NCBI RefSeq assembly: GCF_963665675.1 | Contig: NZ_OY762426.1 | Coordinates: 2,046,001 to 2,110,000, forward strand | DNA from: an uncultured Methanolobus sp. | Lineage (GTDB): Archaea; Halobacteriota; Methanosarcinia; Methanosarcinales; Methanosarcinaceae | DNA: 64,000 nucleotides | Direction of reading: 5' to 3' | Part shown: positions 7,765 to 16,756 of the stretch, piece by piece | How the letters are laid out: every line of letters begins with the position of its first letter | Position numbering within the stretch: position 1 is the stretch's first letter | Made by a program: the position numbers and the translations under genes | The notes under the pieces: model-generated | Told to the model about the DNA's origin: nothing | What the model saw: the letters and a program-made list of their open reading frames with translations, nothing else | Database searches by the model: none

Positions 7765-8307
7765 GTGAGAGCTTTTGTCGCGGTAGACCTCCCTGTGGAG
7801 TTGCATGAAAAGATTGCCGAAATTCAGTTGAAGTTCAATGAGTTCAAGTTCAAATTTGTCAATCCTGAACTGGTACATATAACTATGAAATTCCTTGGTG
7901 AAGTACCGGAAAATAAGATTCCTGATATATCAAGGGCTCTTGACAATGTAAAATGTGGACCATTCAGTTCCCATGTAAAAGGCATCGGTGTATTTCCAAA
8001 ACCTAAATTTGCCAAAGTAATCTGGCTGGGTTGTGGCGGTAACTTCGATGTCCTTTATGAGCAGATTGAAAAATCCCTTTCGTCTTTTGAGCTGGAACCT
8101 ACTCTTCACCGGTTTAGTGCCCATGCTACTCTGGCAAGAGTGAAATATCTTCCTAAAAAGAAAAAAGCAGATTTCATGGAACTGCTTGATGAGCTGAAGG
8201 ATTTTGAGATCGGCCATATGGATGTAAGGTCCATCAAATTAAAAAAGAGTACATTGACCCCGAACGGTCCTATATATGAGGACCTTCATGAGGCCAGTCT
8301 GCAGTAA
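7765..8307 (+). CDS. thpR: RNA 2',3'-cyclic phosphodiesterase ThpR (LigT)
   Basis: 2H phosphoesterase family enzyme that opens 2',3'-cyclic phosphates on RNA ends. 180 residues from the GTG at 7765 (opening VRAFVAVDLP, the usual family start). The two catalytic HxT motifs are HITMKFLG and HATLARV. Alternative in-frame starts are TTG 7750, GTG 7753 and GTG 7762; GGTGA at 7752-7756 is the only ribosome-site-like sequence and favours 7762 or 7765. Its only close neighbour is the divergent dacZ. Confidence 0.93.
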   Translation: MRAFVAVDLPVELHEKIAEIQLKFNEFKFKFVNPELVHITMKFLGEVPENKIPDISRALDNVKCGPFSSHVKGIGVFPKPKFAKVIWLGCGGNFDVLYEQIEKSLSSFELEPTLHRFSAHATLARVKYLPKKKKADFMELLDELKDFEIGHMDVRSIKLKKSTLTPNGPIYEDLHEASLQ

Positions 8308-8330
8308 TGCAGGTAATTCTTAATAGGTTT

Positions 8331-9350
8331 TTAATTCACTTCATAAGACGAGAATCCTGAAGACCTTATTATCTCCTTGTTATTTGTTATAATCAGGCAT
8401 TCCACACCTTCCAGTTCCTCAACCATTGCAATTCCTTCTTCCTCTCCAAGAATGAACACCGATGTTGCCAGTGCATCTGCATCCATTGCAGTTTCTGCAA
8501 TAACAGTACTGCTTATCAGGTTACCTGAAGGATATCCTGTTCGTGGGTCTGCTATGTGAGAGACCTTTGCTTCATCACTGAAATACCTTTCATAATTCCC
8601 ACTGGTTGCCACTGCAACATCCCGGATATTCATAATAGTGACAGCTTCTTCACTTTTATCAGGGTTCTGCAGTCCTACTCTCCAATGGCTGCCATCAGGT
8701 TTTGTACCTATATATCTGCCATCACCACCGGCATTTACAAATCCTGAAATGATTCCATCATTAACCATTGATTCGACTGCAGCATCCACAGCATATCCTT
8801 TTGCCACGCCTCCAAGGGTTATTTTCATTCCGTTATTCATGGAAACATTGTTTCCCTCAATCATTATTGCTGAATAATTGACAAGTTTCAAGGTCTCATT
8901 GATCTCATCTGACGTAGGAGGTTGGTTGGTTCCGCCGGGTGCATACTTGCTGGCCCACAGGTCCAGTATTGGCTGGATGGATATGTCAAAGGCACCACTG
9001 CTTTTTTCAGAGTAATATGTGGAACGACTTATCACATCCACCAGTTCAGGATCAGCATTAGTTACTTCAGCTTCATTATTGAGAGTACTGATTTCGCTAC
9101 TATTGTCGTAGTTGTTCATCAATTCATCAACATAGTTCATTTTTTCAAACGCATGATCAATTATTTCAGCAGCAGATGTTTCATTGGAACTTACTGCTGT
9201 GATAGTCACAGTAGTGTCCATCAGGCTTCTGGTTTGTGAGAATATTTCCTGTTCAGGAAGGCTCTGTGAATCTATGTCCTGTACATAATCTATCATTAAT
9301 AATACTGTAAAAATCGCTATCAGTACAATGGCAACAGTTTTATACCTCAT
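8331..9350 (-). CDS. apbE: FAD:protein FMN transferase ApbE
   Basis: Attaches FMN covalently to threonine in flavoproteins such as RnfG. 339 residues with an N-terminal membrane segment (residues 5-21), placing the enzyme on the outer face of the membrane. Family signatures seen are SLMDTTVTI, the ITLGGVAKGYAVDAA loop, NAGGDGRYIG, HIADPRTGYP and the Mg-binding ETAMDADALATSVFILG. It is divergent from the rnf operon 107 bp away and its job there is clear from context: RnfG at 13.7 kb carries the target motif. The two units may share the AT-rich promoter at 9360-9380. Confidence 0.95.
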   Translation of the reverse strand: MRYKTVAIVLIAIFTVLLMIDYVQDIDSQSLPEQEIFSQTRSLMDTTVTITAVSSNETSAAEIIDHAFEKMNYVDELMNNYDNSSEISTLNNEAEVTNADPELVDVISRSTYYSEKSSGAFDISIQPILDLWASKYAPGGTNQPPTSDEINETLKLVNYSAIMIEGNNVSMNNGMKITLGGVAKGYAVDAAVESMVNDGIISGFVNAGGDGRYIGTKPDGSHWRVGLQNPDKSEEAVTIMNIRDVAVATSGNYERYFSDEAKVSHIADPRTGYPSGNLISSTVIAETAMDADALATSVFILGEEEGIAMVEELEGVECLIITNNKEIIRSSGFSSYEVN

Positions 9351-9457
9351 GCTGTATGAAAAGATATAATTAAATATTAAACCTATGTACCGCGGATAGG
9401 AAGGAAGTGTATATCCTTCTGTTAATAATTATTTATTCATCCAAAGGAAGTAATAGA

Positions 9458-9862
9458 ATGAGCAATCCCAGCACAGGATCAGGTACGGGAACAAGTTCAA
9501 GCAAGGATAAGTACCTTGTTGTCGCTCTTCATCAATTAATGGAAGAATACGGCTGGAGAGGTATAGAGAAGCACTTTGGTTTTGTGAAACATCATATTAT
9601 TTACATAAAACCCGGCTCTCCTCTGGATAAAATTGAACTTAAAGCCAATGTACTTGGCAATCATATGGATGTGGACTTTTTAGGAGTGACCCCTCAAAAA
9701 GGTCTTCTTGATAAGGTTTTTGACTTCAATGTCAGAGTAGTGCGAAAGTCATTTGAGATTAGCAAATACGTTTCTAATGACATGAAAATAACAAATGAGC
9801 AGGACCTGAGAAACAACATAGTAGTTGTGATCAGACAGCTTGAAGAAGTTGCAGAGGACTGA
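9458..9862 (+). CDS. Unrecognised protein heading the mmcA-rnf operon
   Basis: 134 residues from the ATG at 9458, chosen because AAAGGAAG lies 7 nt upstream and because the 17 extra residues of the longer frame from 9407 are low-complexity and hydrophobic. Gly/Ser/Thr-rich first 15 residues, then a compact soluble domain (LVVALHQLMEEYGWRGIEKH, IKPGSPLDKIELKA, MDVDFLGVTPQKGLLDKVF) that looks alternating beta and alpha. No signal peptide, cysteine pair or haem motif. It ends 13 bp before mmcA and is in the same transcript by spacing. I do not recognise the family; a role in cytochrome or Rnf assembly or regulation is only suggested by position. Confidence 0.8.
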   Translation: MSNPSTGSGTGTSSSKDKYLVVALHQLMEEYGWRGIEKHFGFVKHHIIYIKPGSPLDKIELKANVLGNHMDVDFLGVTPQKGLLDKVFDFNVRVVRKSFEISKYVSNDMKITNEQDLRNNIVVVIRQLEEVAED

Positions 9863-9875
9863 CACGGGGCAAATT

Positions 9876-11363
9876 ATGGCTAAATTAAATGTAATTCTTA
9901 TAGGTATCCTCGTTGTGATGTTCGCTGCAGCTGGTGTATATGCATATGTAGGAAGCACCGGTAATGGAGCTATGTCCACTCATTATATGACCGGGCAGAC
10001 ATGGTCTGACAGTTCATGCAGTGTTTGTCACGCAGGAGTATACGAGGAAGTATCAGTGTCATCCCATGTTGAGCAGGACATGAAAAAGTGGACCTCAATT
10101 ATGGAGTATGGTGTTGATGTTGACAGCATTGATGAAGACACAATGGCTGCAACATACGGACAGGTGCACCCCGGGGGTGGCTACATGGCAGATTATGGAG
10201 TAGATGTTGATTGTATGATCTGCCACAATCAGGTAGGATATGACTTTGAGGCACGTGCAGAAAGTATAGCTTCAGGTGACTTCGAAAATGCCAATGAGGC
10301 AGCAATTGAAGAATCCCGCGAAGAAATACAGAGTGATGCTCTTTATATGGCAAGCTACATGCTTGATGTTCTGGCGCCATTACCACTTGTAACTGAAGTC
10401 CATGATGAGGTAAACGGTGCACCAGGCAAGGCACTTTGTGGTGACAATTGTCACTCAGGTGACATAACAACAACTGCTGTCACATGGACCCTTGAAGATT
10501 CAGCTTCTTATGATGTCCACGATTCAGTAGACTGTCAGGAATGTCATGTAACTGAGGAACACAATATAAGTAGTCGTGAATACCTGTTTACTTCCGGATC
10601 CGTGCATATGGAATCTGAACTTGGCGTAATGGCATGTGACTCATCAGGCTGTCACGAGGGAATTTCACACGGTGCACTTGTAGACGGTCACCTTGAAACA
10701 GTAAGTTGTGAGTCATGTCACATCCCGGCACTGCCAGGTTCAGATATAACAGGCACTCCTGTGCTGAAGTCATTCAGCTGGCAGAACGGTGTCCGTGAAG
10801 ATGTAACCTATGACTCAGAATTCGCTCCGACTATCTCATGGTCCTCTGGTGTTTATTACGATGCACTGCCGACAGTTCAGGAACAGGCCAAGGGTTCACT
10901 GCTTAAGCCATTTAATGTGATTACAGGTATCTGGTGGGATGAAGGAATTGATTCCGAAGTTCTTGCTGATCCTGATAACAGCTCATCCATTGGCGATCCG
11001 ATAAATCCGGCTGATGTCCTGAGTTCAGATGCAGACGGTGATGGGGTAGTTACTGAAGATGAAATTCGTGCCTATGACGGAGACGCAGATGGAAACCCGG
11101 ATTATCCGAACGCAGTTCTCAGGCATGTTGAGATGTACTATCAGGTAAGTCACAATATTGCAAGTTCGACTGTAGGTCTTGAGGGTCCGCTTGTGTGTGC
11201 AGATTGTCATGGCAGCACTGCAACAGCTATCAACTGGACAGCTCTCGGATATGAGAAGGACCCGGCAATGAGTGACCCGGAAACTGATTTCTCCACAAAG
11301 ACAATTGAAGTATCCGTAAAGGGTGCAAAACCCGAAGAAGTTGAAAGGGAGCCTGCATTCTAA
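9876..11363 (+). CDS. mmcA: Multihaem c-type cytochrome MmcA
   Basis: Membrane-associated multihaem cytochrome c that exchanges electrons with Rnf in methanogens, as in Methanosarcina acetivorans. 495 residues from ATG 9876, with an uncleaved or signal segment at residues 5-25. Seven haem sites: CxxCH at C48, C113, C220, C278 and C441, and two expanded motifs, CGDNCH at C188 (CX3CH) and CDSSGCH at C254 (CX4CH). Additional histidines are plentiful for distal ligands. Residues 385-396 (DADGDGVVTEDE) match a canonical EF-hand loop, followed by a second Asp-rich stretch (YDGDADGNPD), suggesting calcium binding. RnfC starts 12 bp downstream. Confidence 0.96.
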   Translation: MAKLNVILIGILVVMFAAAGVYAYVGSTGNGAMSTHYMTGQTWSDSSCSVCHAGVYEEVSVSSHVEQDMKKWTSIMEYGVDVDSIDEDTMAATYGQVHPGGGYMADYGVDVDCMICHNQVGYDFEARAESIASGDFENANEAAIEESREEIQSDALYMASYMLDVLAPLPLVTEVHDEVNGAPGKALCGDNCHSGDITTTAVTWTLEDSASYDVHDSVDCQECHVTEEHNISSREYLFTSGSVHMESELGVMACDSSGCHEGISHGALVDGHLETVSCESCHIPALPGSDITGTPVLKSFSWQNGVREDVTYDSEFAPTISWSSGVYYDALPTVQEQAKGSLLKPFNVITGIWWDEGIDSEVLADPDNSSSIGDPINPADVLSSDADGDGVVTEDEIRAYDGDADGNPDYPNAVLRHVEMYYQVSHNIASSTVGLEGPLVCADCHGSTATAINWTALGYEKDPAMSDPETDFSTKTIEVSVKGAKPEEVEREPAF

Positions 11364-11375
11364 GGAGTTGATAAT

Positions 11376-12725
11376 GTGGAAATCAAAAAATTAGAGACAT
11401 TACCGGAAAAGGTTATTATTCCGCTCAGGCAGCACAAAGGAGCTGTCTGTGAACCCCTTGTGAAAAAAGGCGACAGGGTTCTGATCGGACAGAAAATCGG
11501 TGACTGCAATGAATATCAGTCATCTGCGGTTCATTCAAGTGTCTGTGGCGAGGTTCTTGCGATTGAAGAATCTGCTCATCCTGATGGTAACAAAGTAATG
11601 AGTGTTGTCATCCAGCCTGAAGACAGCAATGAGTCTGTTCCATTCTCCGCATGTAAGGATGTTAAGTCTGAACAACTTGCTAAGTTCATCAAGGAATCAG
11701 GTATTGTTGAGCATTACGGAATGCCAACACATGCGGTCCTGAGGCCAAAAGGCAAGAAGATAGATACCGTACTTATTAATGCAACATCATCCGAATGGAT
11801 TGGCGGAACTTTCAAAACACCAGGTGCTTACGCATCCCAGATGGTTGACGCATTAAAGCTTCTGATGAAAGCGGCAGGTGCTAAAAAAGGTGCAATCGTA
11901 CTTAGGACAGATGATAAGGAATCCATCAATGCATTTGAGGGCATTGAAGTTAACAAGAAAAAACTAAAAGTAGCTCCTCTCATCGGAAGCCGAAAGCTGG
12001 GTTATTATTTCAATGATCAGAATTCCGACATTGTTATTGTTTCTCAGGAGCGCATTTTTGGTAAAAAGATCCTTAATTTCTTTACTTACAGGGTAACAGG
12101 AAGAAATGTCAAAATCGGCTGTGATCCAACTGACGTGGGAGTTGCTGTTTGTGGAATTAAATCTGCAAAAGCACTTTATGATGCTGTTCATGAAGGCGTT
12201 CCATTCTATGACACTGTTGTTTCAGTTGAAGGTGTTTCCGACAAGATGGAATATATCCTTGTAAGAATTGGTACACCATTTAAGGATGTTATTGATTCAT
12301 ACGGTTACACAGGTGAGATCGGTAAGATAATTGCCAATGGTGTGAGGACTGGTGTGGCACAATATACTGATCAGGTCCCTGTTACAAAGGGAACAACCAG
12401 GATATCTATCCAGAAGCCTGAAGAGGTTATCAGGGACGAAGCAATAGAATGCATCCACTGTGCACGTTGTGTGGATGTCTGTCCTGTGGAACTGATACCA
12501 AGTCGCCTTGCTGTGATGGCAGATCAGGGTCGCTTTGACGAATGCAGGCAGATACACATTGAGAACTGCATTGAATGTGGTGATTGTGCAGCTGTCTGTC
12601 CTTCCAAGATACCAATATTACAGCTGATCAGGTATGCAAAGGATGCAATTGAAATGGCATACGAAGACATGCCAGCAAAAGAGTCATCCAATCTTAAACT
12701 TGGATGTGGCTGCGGAGGTGAGTAA
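11376..12725 (+). CDS. rnfC: Rnf complex subunit RnfC
   Basis: Peripheral electron-transfer subunit of the ferredoxin-oxidising Rnf ion pump. 449 residues. GTG start at 11376 with TAAGGAG upstream. An N-terminal barrel-sandwich region is followed by the Rossmann/SLBB part, then two 4Fe-4S motifs CIHCARCVDVCP (C359, 362, 365, 369) and CIECGDCAAVCP (C398, 401, 404, 408). The last residues, LGCGCGGE, add two cysteines. No NADH-binding role is expected, because in methanogens the partner is MmcA. RnfD follows after 2 bp. Confidence 0.96.
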   Translation: MEIKKLETLPEKVIIPLRQHKGAVCEPLVKKGDRVLIGQKIGDCNEYQSSAVHSSVCGEVLAIEESAHPDGNKVMSVVIQPEDSNESVPFSACKDVKSEQLAKFIKESGIVEHYGMPTHAVLRPKGKKIDTVLINATSSEWIGGTFKTPGAYASQMVDALKLLMKAAGAKKGAIVLRTDDKESINAFEGIEVNKKKLKVAPLIGSRKLGYYFNDQNSDIVIVSQERIFGKKILNFFTYRVTGRNVKIGCDPTDVGVAVCGIKSAKALYDAVHEGVPFYDTVVSVEGVSDKMEYILVRIGTPFKDVIDSYGYTGEIGKIIANGVRTGVAQYTDQVPVTKGTTRISIQKPEEVIRDEAIECIHCARCVDVCPVELIPSRLAVMADQGRFDECRQIHIENCIECGDCAAVCPSKIPILQLIRYAKDAIEMAYEDMPAKESSNLKLGCGCGGE

Positions 12726-12727
12726 AA

Positions 12728-13744
12728 ATGACATATACAATTTCAGCTCCTCCCCATAAGAAAACAAAATTAGATTTCAAGACATTAAATTATAGTAAAA
12801 TGATTGCTCTGCTCCCACTTTGTCTTGCAGCAATATACTTCTTCGGCATCCCTGCCCTCGGTATCATTGTTGCATCAGTGGTGTCTGCTGTGGTGACCGA
12901 GTTTGCCATACAGACAATTTTCAAGCAGAAAGTAACAGTCTCAGATGGCCATGCTGCCATGATGGGACTTATGCTGGCATTACTTATTCCACCGGAAGCT
13001 CCATTATGGATTCCTGTTTTTGCAGCTTTCTTCGCAATAACTGTTGGAAAACATGTGTTTGGTGGGATCGGCTCTTACATTTTCAATCCTGTTCTTGTAG
13101 GCTGGGTATTTACCAGAAGTGCATGGGCAGGATTCATGACTCCTGTATCTATTCCTCATATTGGTCAGTTCTCTGACATAATACTTGAACACGGTGCAGG
13201 TATGATGGTGGATGTTTCTCCTATACTGCTCATTGGCGGTGTTTATCTTATCTATAAAAGGTACATTGACTGGAGAGTTCCACTCGCATTCTTTGCAACA
13301 ATGGTAATCCTGCCACAGACACTGCTTTTCATTTCCGGTGTAATGGCTCTTATCCATGAAGGTAGTCTGAACCCATTGATGTACATGTCACAGATGTTTA
13401 CATTCCTCAGTCCAAGTCCTGAGCTGTCATATTCAATGATAGGAATTGTTTTCTTTGGAATACTTTTCCTGGCAACGGACACTGCAACATCTCCTGTGAC
13501 TAAAAAGGGACGTATCGTTTATGGAATTACATGCGGTGTACTTGTATTCATCTATGGTTACTTTGCTAACTACGTTGATGGATTGCTGTACGGTATATTC
13601 CTTGCAAACTGTGTAGCATCATTTATTGAGATCAATACAATGCCTGCATCATTTGGTACAATGTCCTGTGCAGAAAAAGTATACAGGCGTATAATGGATA
13701 AAGTTCCGTCATCTTTAAAATTCGAGGTGATCAACAATGAGTGA
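12728..13744 (+). CDS. rnfD: Rnf complex subunit RnfD
   Basis: Integral membrane subunit of the NqrB/RnfD family that carries covalently bound FMN in other organisms. 338 residues with about nine or ten hydrophobic segments. The region FLATDTATSPVTKKGRIVYG at about residues 247-266 holds the family's Thr-containing flavin-attachment motif (TDTATSP). The 3' end overlaps rnfG by 8 bp, indicating translational coupling. Confidence 0.95.
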   Translation: MTYTISAPPHKKTKLDFKTLNYSKMIALLPLCLAAIYFFGIPALGIIVASVVSAVVTEFAIQTIFKQKVTVSDGHAAMMGLMLALLIPPEAPLWIPVFAAFFAITVGKHVFGGIGSYIFNPVLVGWVFTRSAWAGFMTPVSIPHIGQFSDIILEHGAGMMVDVSPILLIGGVYLIYKRYIDWRVPLAFFATMVILPQTLLFISGVMALIHEGSLNPLMYMSQMFTFLSPSPELSYSMIGIVFFGILFLATDTATSPVTKKGRIVYGITCGVLVFIYGYFANYVDGLLYGIFLANCVASFIEINTMPASFGTMSCAEKVYRRIMDKVPSSLKFEVINNE

Positions 13745-14309
13745 CTCCAATAAGGATACAGCCATAGTAATTGGAAAAATTGTTCTCATATCCGTAGTGG
13801 CAGCTCTTTTGTTAGGTATTACTTACGTTCCTACAAGTGCGCAGCTTAAGATAAATGAAGCCAATTCTAAAAAAGAGATTCTCGGAGACCTTATTCCGGA
13901 AGCAAGTGGTAATTTTGAAGAAGTATATGGGGACACTGTTGATGAGGATGGCAATCCCGTAGTACTTTATTATCGCGCACAGGATTCTTCCGGTAACATC
14001 ATTGGCTATGCATTCTTCCAGCAGCAGGCCGGTGCACAGGGACCACTTGTTGTTGCAGGTGGTGTGGACTCTGCATTTGGTACTTTCCGTGGCATGGATG
14101 TCCTGAGTCACGAAGAGACTCCGGGACTTGGTGCCAAGATCGTAGAGGACGATTTCCAGGGTCAGTTTATTGATATTCCAATAGCATCACTAGGTCTTTC
14201 AAGTGCAGGTGGTTCCATAGATGCAATTACAGGTGCAACAATTTCCTCACAGGCCGTTGTAGATGCGCTTAATACAAAAATTAGTGAAATTGAAGAGGCA
14301 GAGGGGTGA
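13737..14309 (+). CDS. rnfG: Rnf complex subunit RnfG (covalent flavoprotein)
   Basis: FMN-binding subunit anchored by one N-terminal helix (residues 9-30) with the domain outside. 190 residues. The flavinylation motif TGATIS lies near the C-terminus with Thr168 as the predicted FMN acceptor; the preceding GGVDSAFGTFRGMDVLSHEETPG segment is typical of the FMN-bind domain. The substrate for ApbE encoded next to this operon. Starts inside rnfD. Confidence 0.96.
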   Translation: MSDSNKDTAIVIGKIVLISVVAALLLGITYVPTSAQLKINEANSKKEILGDLIPEASGNFEEVYGDTVDEDGNPVVLYYRAQDSSGNIIGYAFFQQQAGAQGPLVVAGGVDSAFGTFRGMDVLSHEETPGLGAKIVEDDFQGQFIDIPIASLGLSSAGGSIDAITGATISSQAVVDALNTKISEIEEAEG

Positions 14310-14313
14310 TATT

Positions 14314-14928
14314 ATGGACCCGTTAAGTGAATATATTCGTGGTATTACAAGAGACAACCCGATTTTCGGACTTGTTCTGGGCCTCTGTCCTACACTGGCA
14401 GTGACCACATCAGTCGAGAACGCGATCGGTATGTCAGCAGGTACGGCATTCGTACTTGTATGTTCAAACATTTTCGTTTCGGCTTTAAGGAAGCAGATTC
14501 CTTCCACAGTAAGGCTTCCTATATTTATTATCATTATAGCGACCTTTGTGTCAATAGTAAAAATGATAATGCAGGCGTATTTCCCGCCCATGTACGCGGC
14601 GTTAGGTGTGTTCATTCCGCTGATTGTGGTTAACTGTATCATCATCGGCCGTGCAGAAGCGTATGCAAATAAAAATAATGTGTTCTATTCGTTCATTGAT
14701 GGTCTTGGTATTTCTACAGGTTTCTTACTTGTACTGATGCTCATTGGTGGAATCAGGGAACTCCTTGGAACAGGACAGATCGTAGTATTTGACTACACAA
14801 TTATCAACCTGTCACTCAGTTACCCGATAACCACAATGATCTTGCCTGCAGGTGCTTTCCTGACAATAGGAGGGCTTATGGGAATCGTGAACTATCAGAA
14901 AGCAAGGAAACTGGAGAGAGGTGGATAA
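14314..14928 (+). CDS. rnfE: Rnf complex subunit RnfE
   Basis: Six-helix membrane subunit of the RnfA/RnfE/NqrD family. 204 residues from ATG 14314, preceded by GAGGGGTGA that overlaps the rnfG stop; a longer in-frame start at 14263 would lie inside rnfG and is rejected. Contains GLVLGLCPTLAVTTSVENAI in the first helix pair with the conserved cysteine that, by homology, helps hold a membrane 2Fe-2S centre with RnfA. Confidence 0.96.
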   Translation: MDPLSEYIRGITRDNPIFGLVLGLCPTLAVTTSVENAIGMSAGTAFVLVCSNIFVSALRKQIPSTVRLPIFIIIIATFVSIVKMIMQAYFPPMYAALGVFIPLIVVNCIIIGRAEAYANKNNVFYSFIDGLGISTGFLLVLMLIGGIRELLGTGQIVVFDYTIINLSLSYPITTMILPAGAFLTIGGLMGIVNYQKARKLERGG

Positions 14929-14929
14929 C

Positions 14930-15517
14930 ATGGCAGAAGATGCATTATTCTCAATCTTTATGGATGGTATATTCATTAAGAACTTCCTGTTGATCCAGTT
15001 CCTTGGATTATGTTCATTTGTGGGTGTAACCAAGGATGTTAAAAGTGCCGCGGGAATGTCCGGGGCGGTAGTGTTTGTCATGGCAATGGCTTCTACGGTG
15101 TCATACCTGATCTACACCTACATTCTGGTGCCTGCAAATATGCAATTCCTTGATCTTATCAGCTTTATTGTTGTAATTGCAGCACTTGTGCAGCTGGTAG
15201 AGTTCGTAGTGAGGAAGAACATTCCCTCACTTTACCGCTCACTGGGTATTTACCTGCCACTTATCACAACTAACTGTGCTGTATTGGGTGCGGTACTTCT
15301 CAATGAAAGTTCAGGCTATAACTTTGTACAGAGTGTTGTTTTCGGTATTGCAGCAGGTCTTGGATACACTGTAGTAATGCTTATGATGGCCGGTATAAGG
15401 GAAAGATCAACATTTGTGAACATCCCATCATCAATAAGGGGTCTGCCACAGGCATTCTTCATCGCAACAATGCTTTCTCTGGCTTTTGTTAATTACTTCT
15501 GGGTGATTCCAATATGA
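14930..15517 (+). CDS. rnfA: Rnf complex subunit RnfA
   Basis: Membrane partner of RnfE, same fold in inverted topology. 195 residues from ATG 14930 with GAGAGGTGG just upstream. LIQFLGLCSFVGVTKDVKSA in the first helix and TTNCAVLGAVLL in the fourth carry the conserved cysteines proposed to ligate the shared 2Fe-2S cluster. Overlaps the rnfB start by 4 bp (ATGA). Confidence 0.96.
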   Translation: MAEDALFSIFMDGIFIKNFLLIQFLGLCSFVGVTKDVKSAAGMSGAVVFVMAMASTVSYLIYTYILVPANMQFLDLISFIVVIAALVQLVEFVVRKNIPSLYRSLGIYLPLITTNCAVLGAVLLNESSGYNFVQSVVFGIAAGLGYTVVMLMMAGIRERSTFVNIPSSIRGLPQAFFIATMLSLAFVNYFWVIPI

Positions 15518-16314
15518 GCGAACTGATAACTTTACTCGTACAGGCAGGTGCTATCCTCGGTGGTCTTGGACTGGCTGTAGGTGTCATGCTTGTAGTGGCA
15601 TCAAAGAAATTCAAGGTAGAGACAAATCCTCTGGTTGACGAGATAGTTGAAGTTCTCCCCGGGGCTAACTGTGGTGCCTGTGGTTACGCAGGTTGTGCAG
15701 ACTTTGCAGAACGTGTGGTTAACGAAGGCGCACCAATTACAGGATGTCCTGTCGGTGGTTTTGATGTTGCCAAAGAAATTGGTGGCATACTGGGGCAGGA
15801 AGTCTCAGAAGGTGAGGAACAGTATCCATTTGTCAGGTGTAACGGTGGCCTTAATTGTGTTGACCGTTTCGAGTATGTTGGTTTTGAAGACTGTAAGGCA
15901 GTCATGATGCTATCAGACGGTGAAAAAGGCTGTAATTACGGGTGCATGGGCAGAGGTACCTGTGTACGCGCATGTCCATTCGGTGCTCTCTCCATAGGTG
16001 AGGACCGCCTTCCTCATGTGAACAAGAATCTGTGTACAAGCTGTGGACTCTGTATCGCATCATGTCCGAATGACATACTTGTGTTTGCAAAGGAAACTGA
16101 AAAGGTACATGTACTTTGTATGTCACATGACAAAGGTAAGGCAGTTAAGGAATCCTGTACCGTTGGCTGTATCGGATGTAAGATATGCGAGAAGAACTGT
16201 CCTGAGGAAGCCATCAAGGTAACCAGGTTCCTTGCGGAGATAGACCAGGATAAATGTACAGCATGTGGAATATGCGTGGAGAAATGTCCACAGAACAGTA
16301 TTGCTATAAGGTGA
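15514..16314 (+). CDS. rnfB: Rnf complex subunit RnfB (polyferredoxin)
   Basis: Ferredoxin-accepting subunit. 266 residues: one N-terminal helix (residues 7-29), then the Fe-S domain GANCGACGYAGCADF with a later Cys, then ferredoxin-like motifs CNYGCMGRGTCVRACPFGA, CTSCGLCIASCPND, CTVGCIGCKICEKNCPEEA and CTACGICVEKCPQNS. This is the long, cluster-rich archaeal type. Start ATG overlaps rnfA stop. Confidence 0.96.
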   Translation: MSELITLLVQAGAILGGLGLAVGVMLVVASKKFKVETNPLVDEIVEVLPGANCGACGYAGCADFAERVVNEGAPITGCPVGGFDVAKEIGGILGQEVSEGEEQYPFVRCNGGLNCVDRFEYVGFEDCKAVMMLSDGEKGCNYGCMGRGTCVRACPFGALSIGEDRLPHVNKNLCTSCGLCIASCPNDILVFAKETEKVHVLCMSHDKGKAVKESCTVGCIGCKICEKNCPEEAIKVTRFLAEIDQDKCTACGICVEKCPQNSIAIR

Positions 16315-16318
16315 TCAT

Positions 16319-16651
16319 ATGACATATAAGACAAAGTTAGGCCTGAATGAGAACATTTTAGCAGCACTCAGCTATGTGGGCTTCTGGATCACAGGGATAA
16401 TTTTCCTGCTCATTGAGCCGGATAACAAGTTCATCAGGTTCCATGCCATGCAGTCATTATTGATATTCCTCCCGCTTTCACTCATTATCTTCATCGTGGG
16501 ATGGATACCATACGTTGGCTGGATCATAGCCGATTTCCTTGGATTTGGTGCATTATTCTTCATACTTGTGCTCGTCATAATGGCATACAAGGGTTTAATG
16601 CTCAAGATCCCTGTTGTGGGCAGTTACGCTTACAAGATGATTTATCAGTAA
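16319..16651 (+). CDS. DUF4870-type membrane protein, last gene of the rnf operon
   Basis: 110 residues with three or four hydrophobic segments and the family-typical opening NENILAALSYVGFWITGIIFLLIE followed, after a loop, by RFHAMQSLL; the spacing and charges match the DUF4870/Tic20-like fold. It starts 4 bp after rnfB with AAGGTGAT as ribosome site. A small membrane protein in the same position closes the Rnf operon of Methanosarcina acetivorans, so it is probably an Rnf-associated protein of unknown job. Confidence 0.88.
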   Translation: MTYKTKLGLNENILAALSYVGFWITGIIFLLIEPDNKFIRFHAMQSLLIFLPLSLIIFIVGWIPYVGWIIADFLGFGALFFILVLVIMAYKGLMLKIPVVGSYAYKMIYQ

Positions 16652-16679
16652 AATCAAAAATACACAGAAATACAAAATC

Positions 16680-16718
16680 AGCAGGATGTCATTCGGCATA
16701 ATCCTGCTAAATCTTTTT
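16680..16718 (+). terminator. Terminator of the rnf operon
   Basis: AGCAGGAT (16680-16687) and ATCCTGCT (16701-16708) form a perfect 8-bp stem, followed by AAATCTTTTTTT. Confidence 0.75.
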
Positions 16719-16756
16719 TTATCTACGAAAACTTAAAAAACTACATCTTCCTATTA

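Noticed and set aside
14263..14313. Upstream start for rnfE
   Set aside because: Would lie inside rnfG without a ribosome site; GAGGGGTGA serves ATG 14314.
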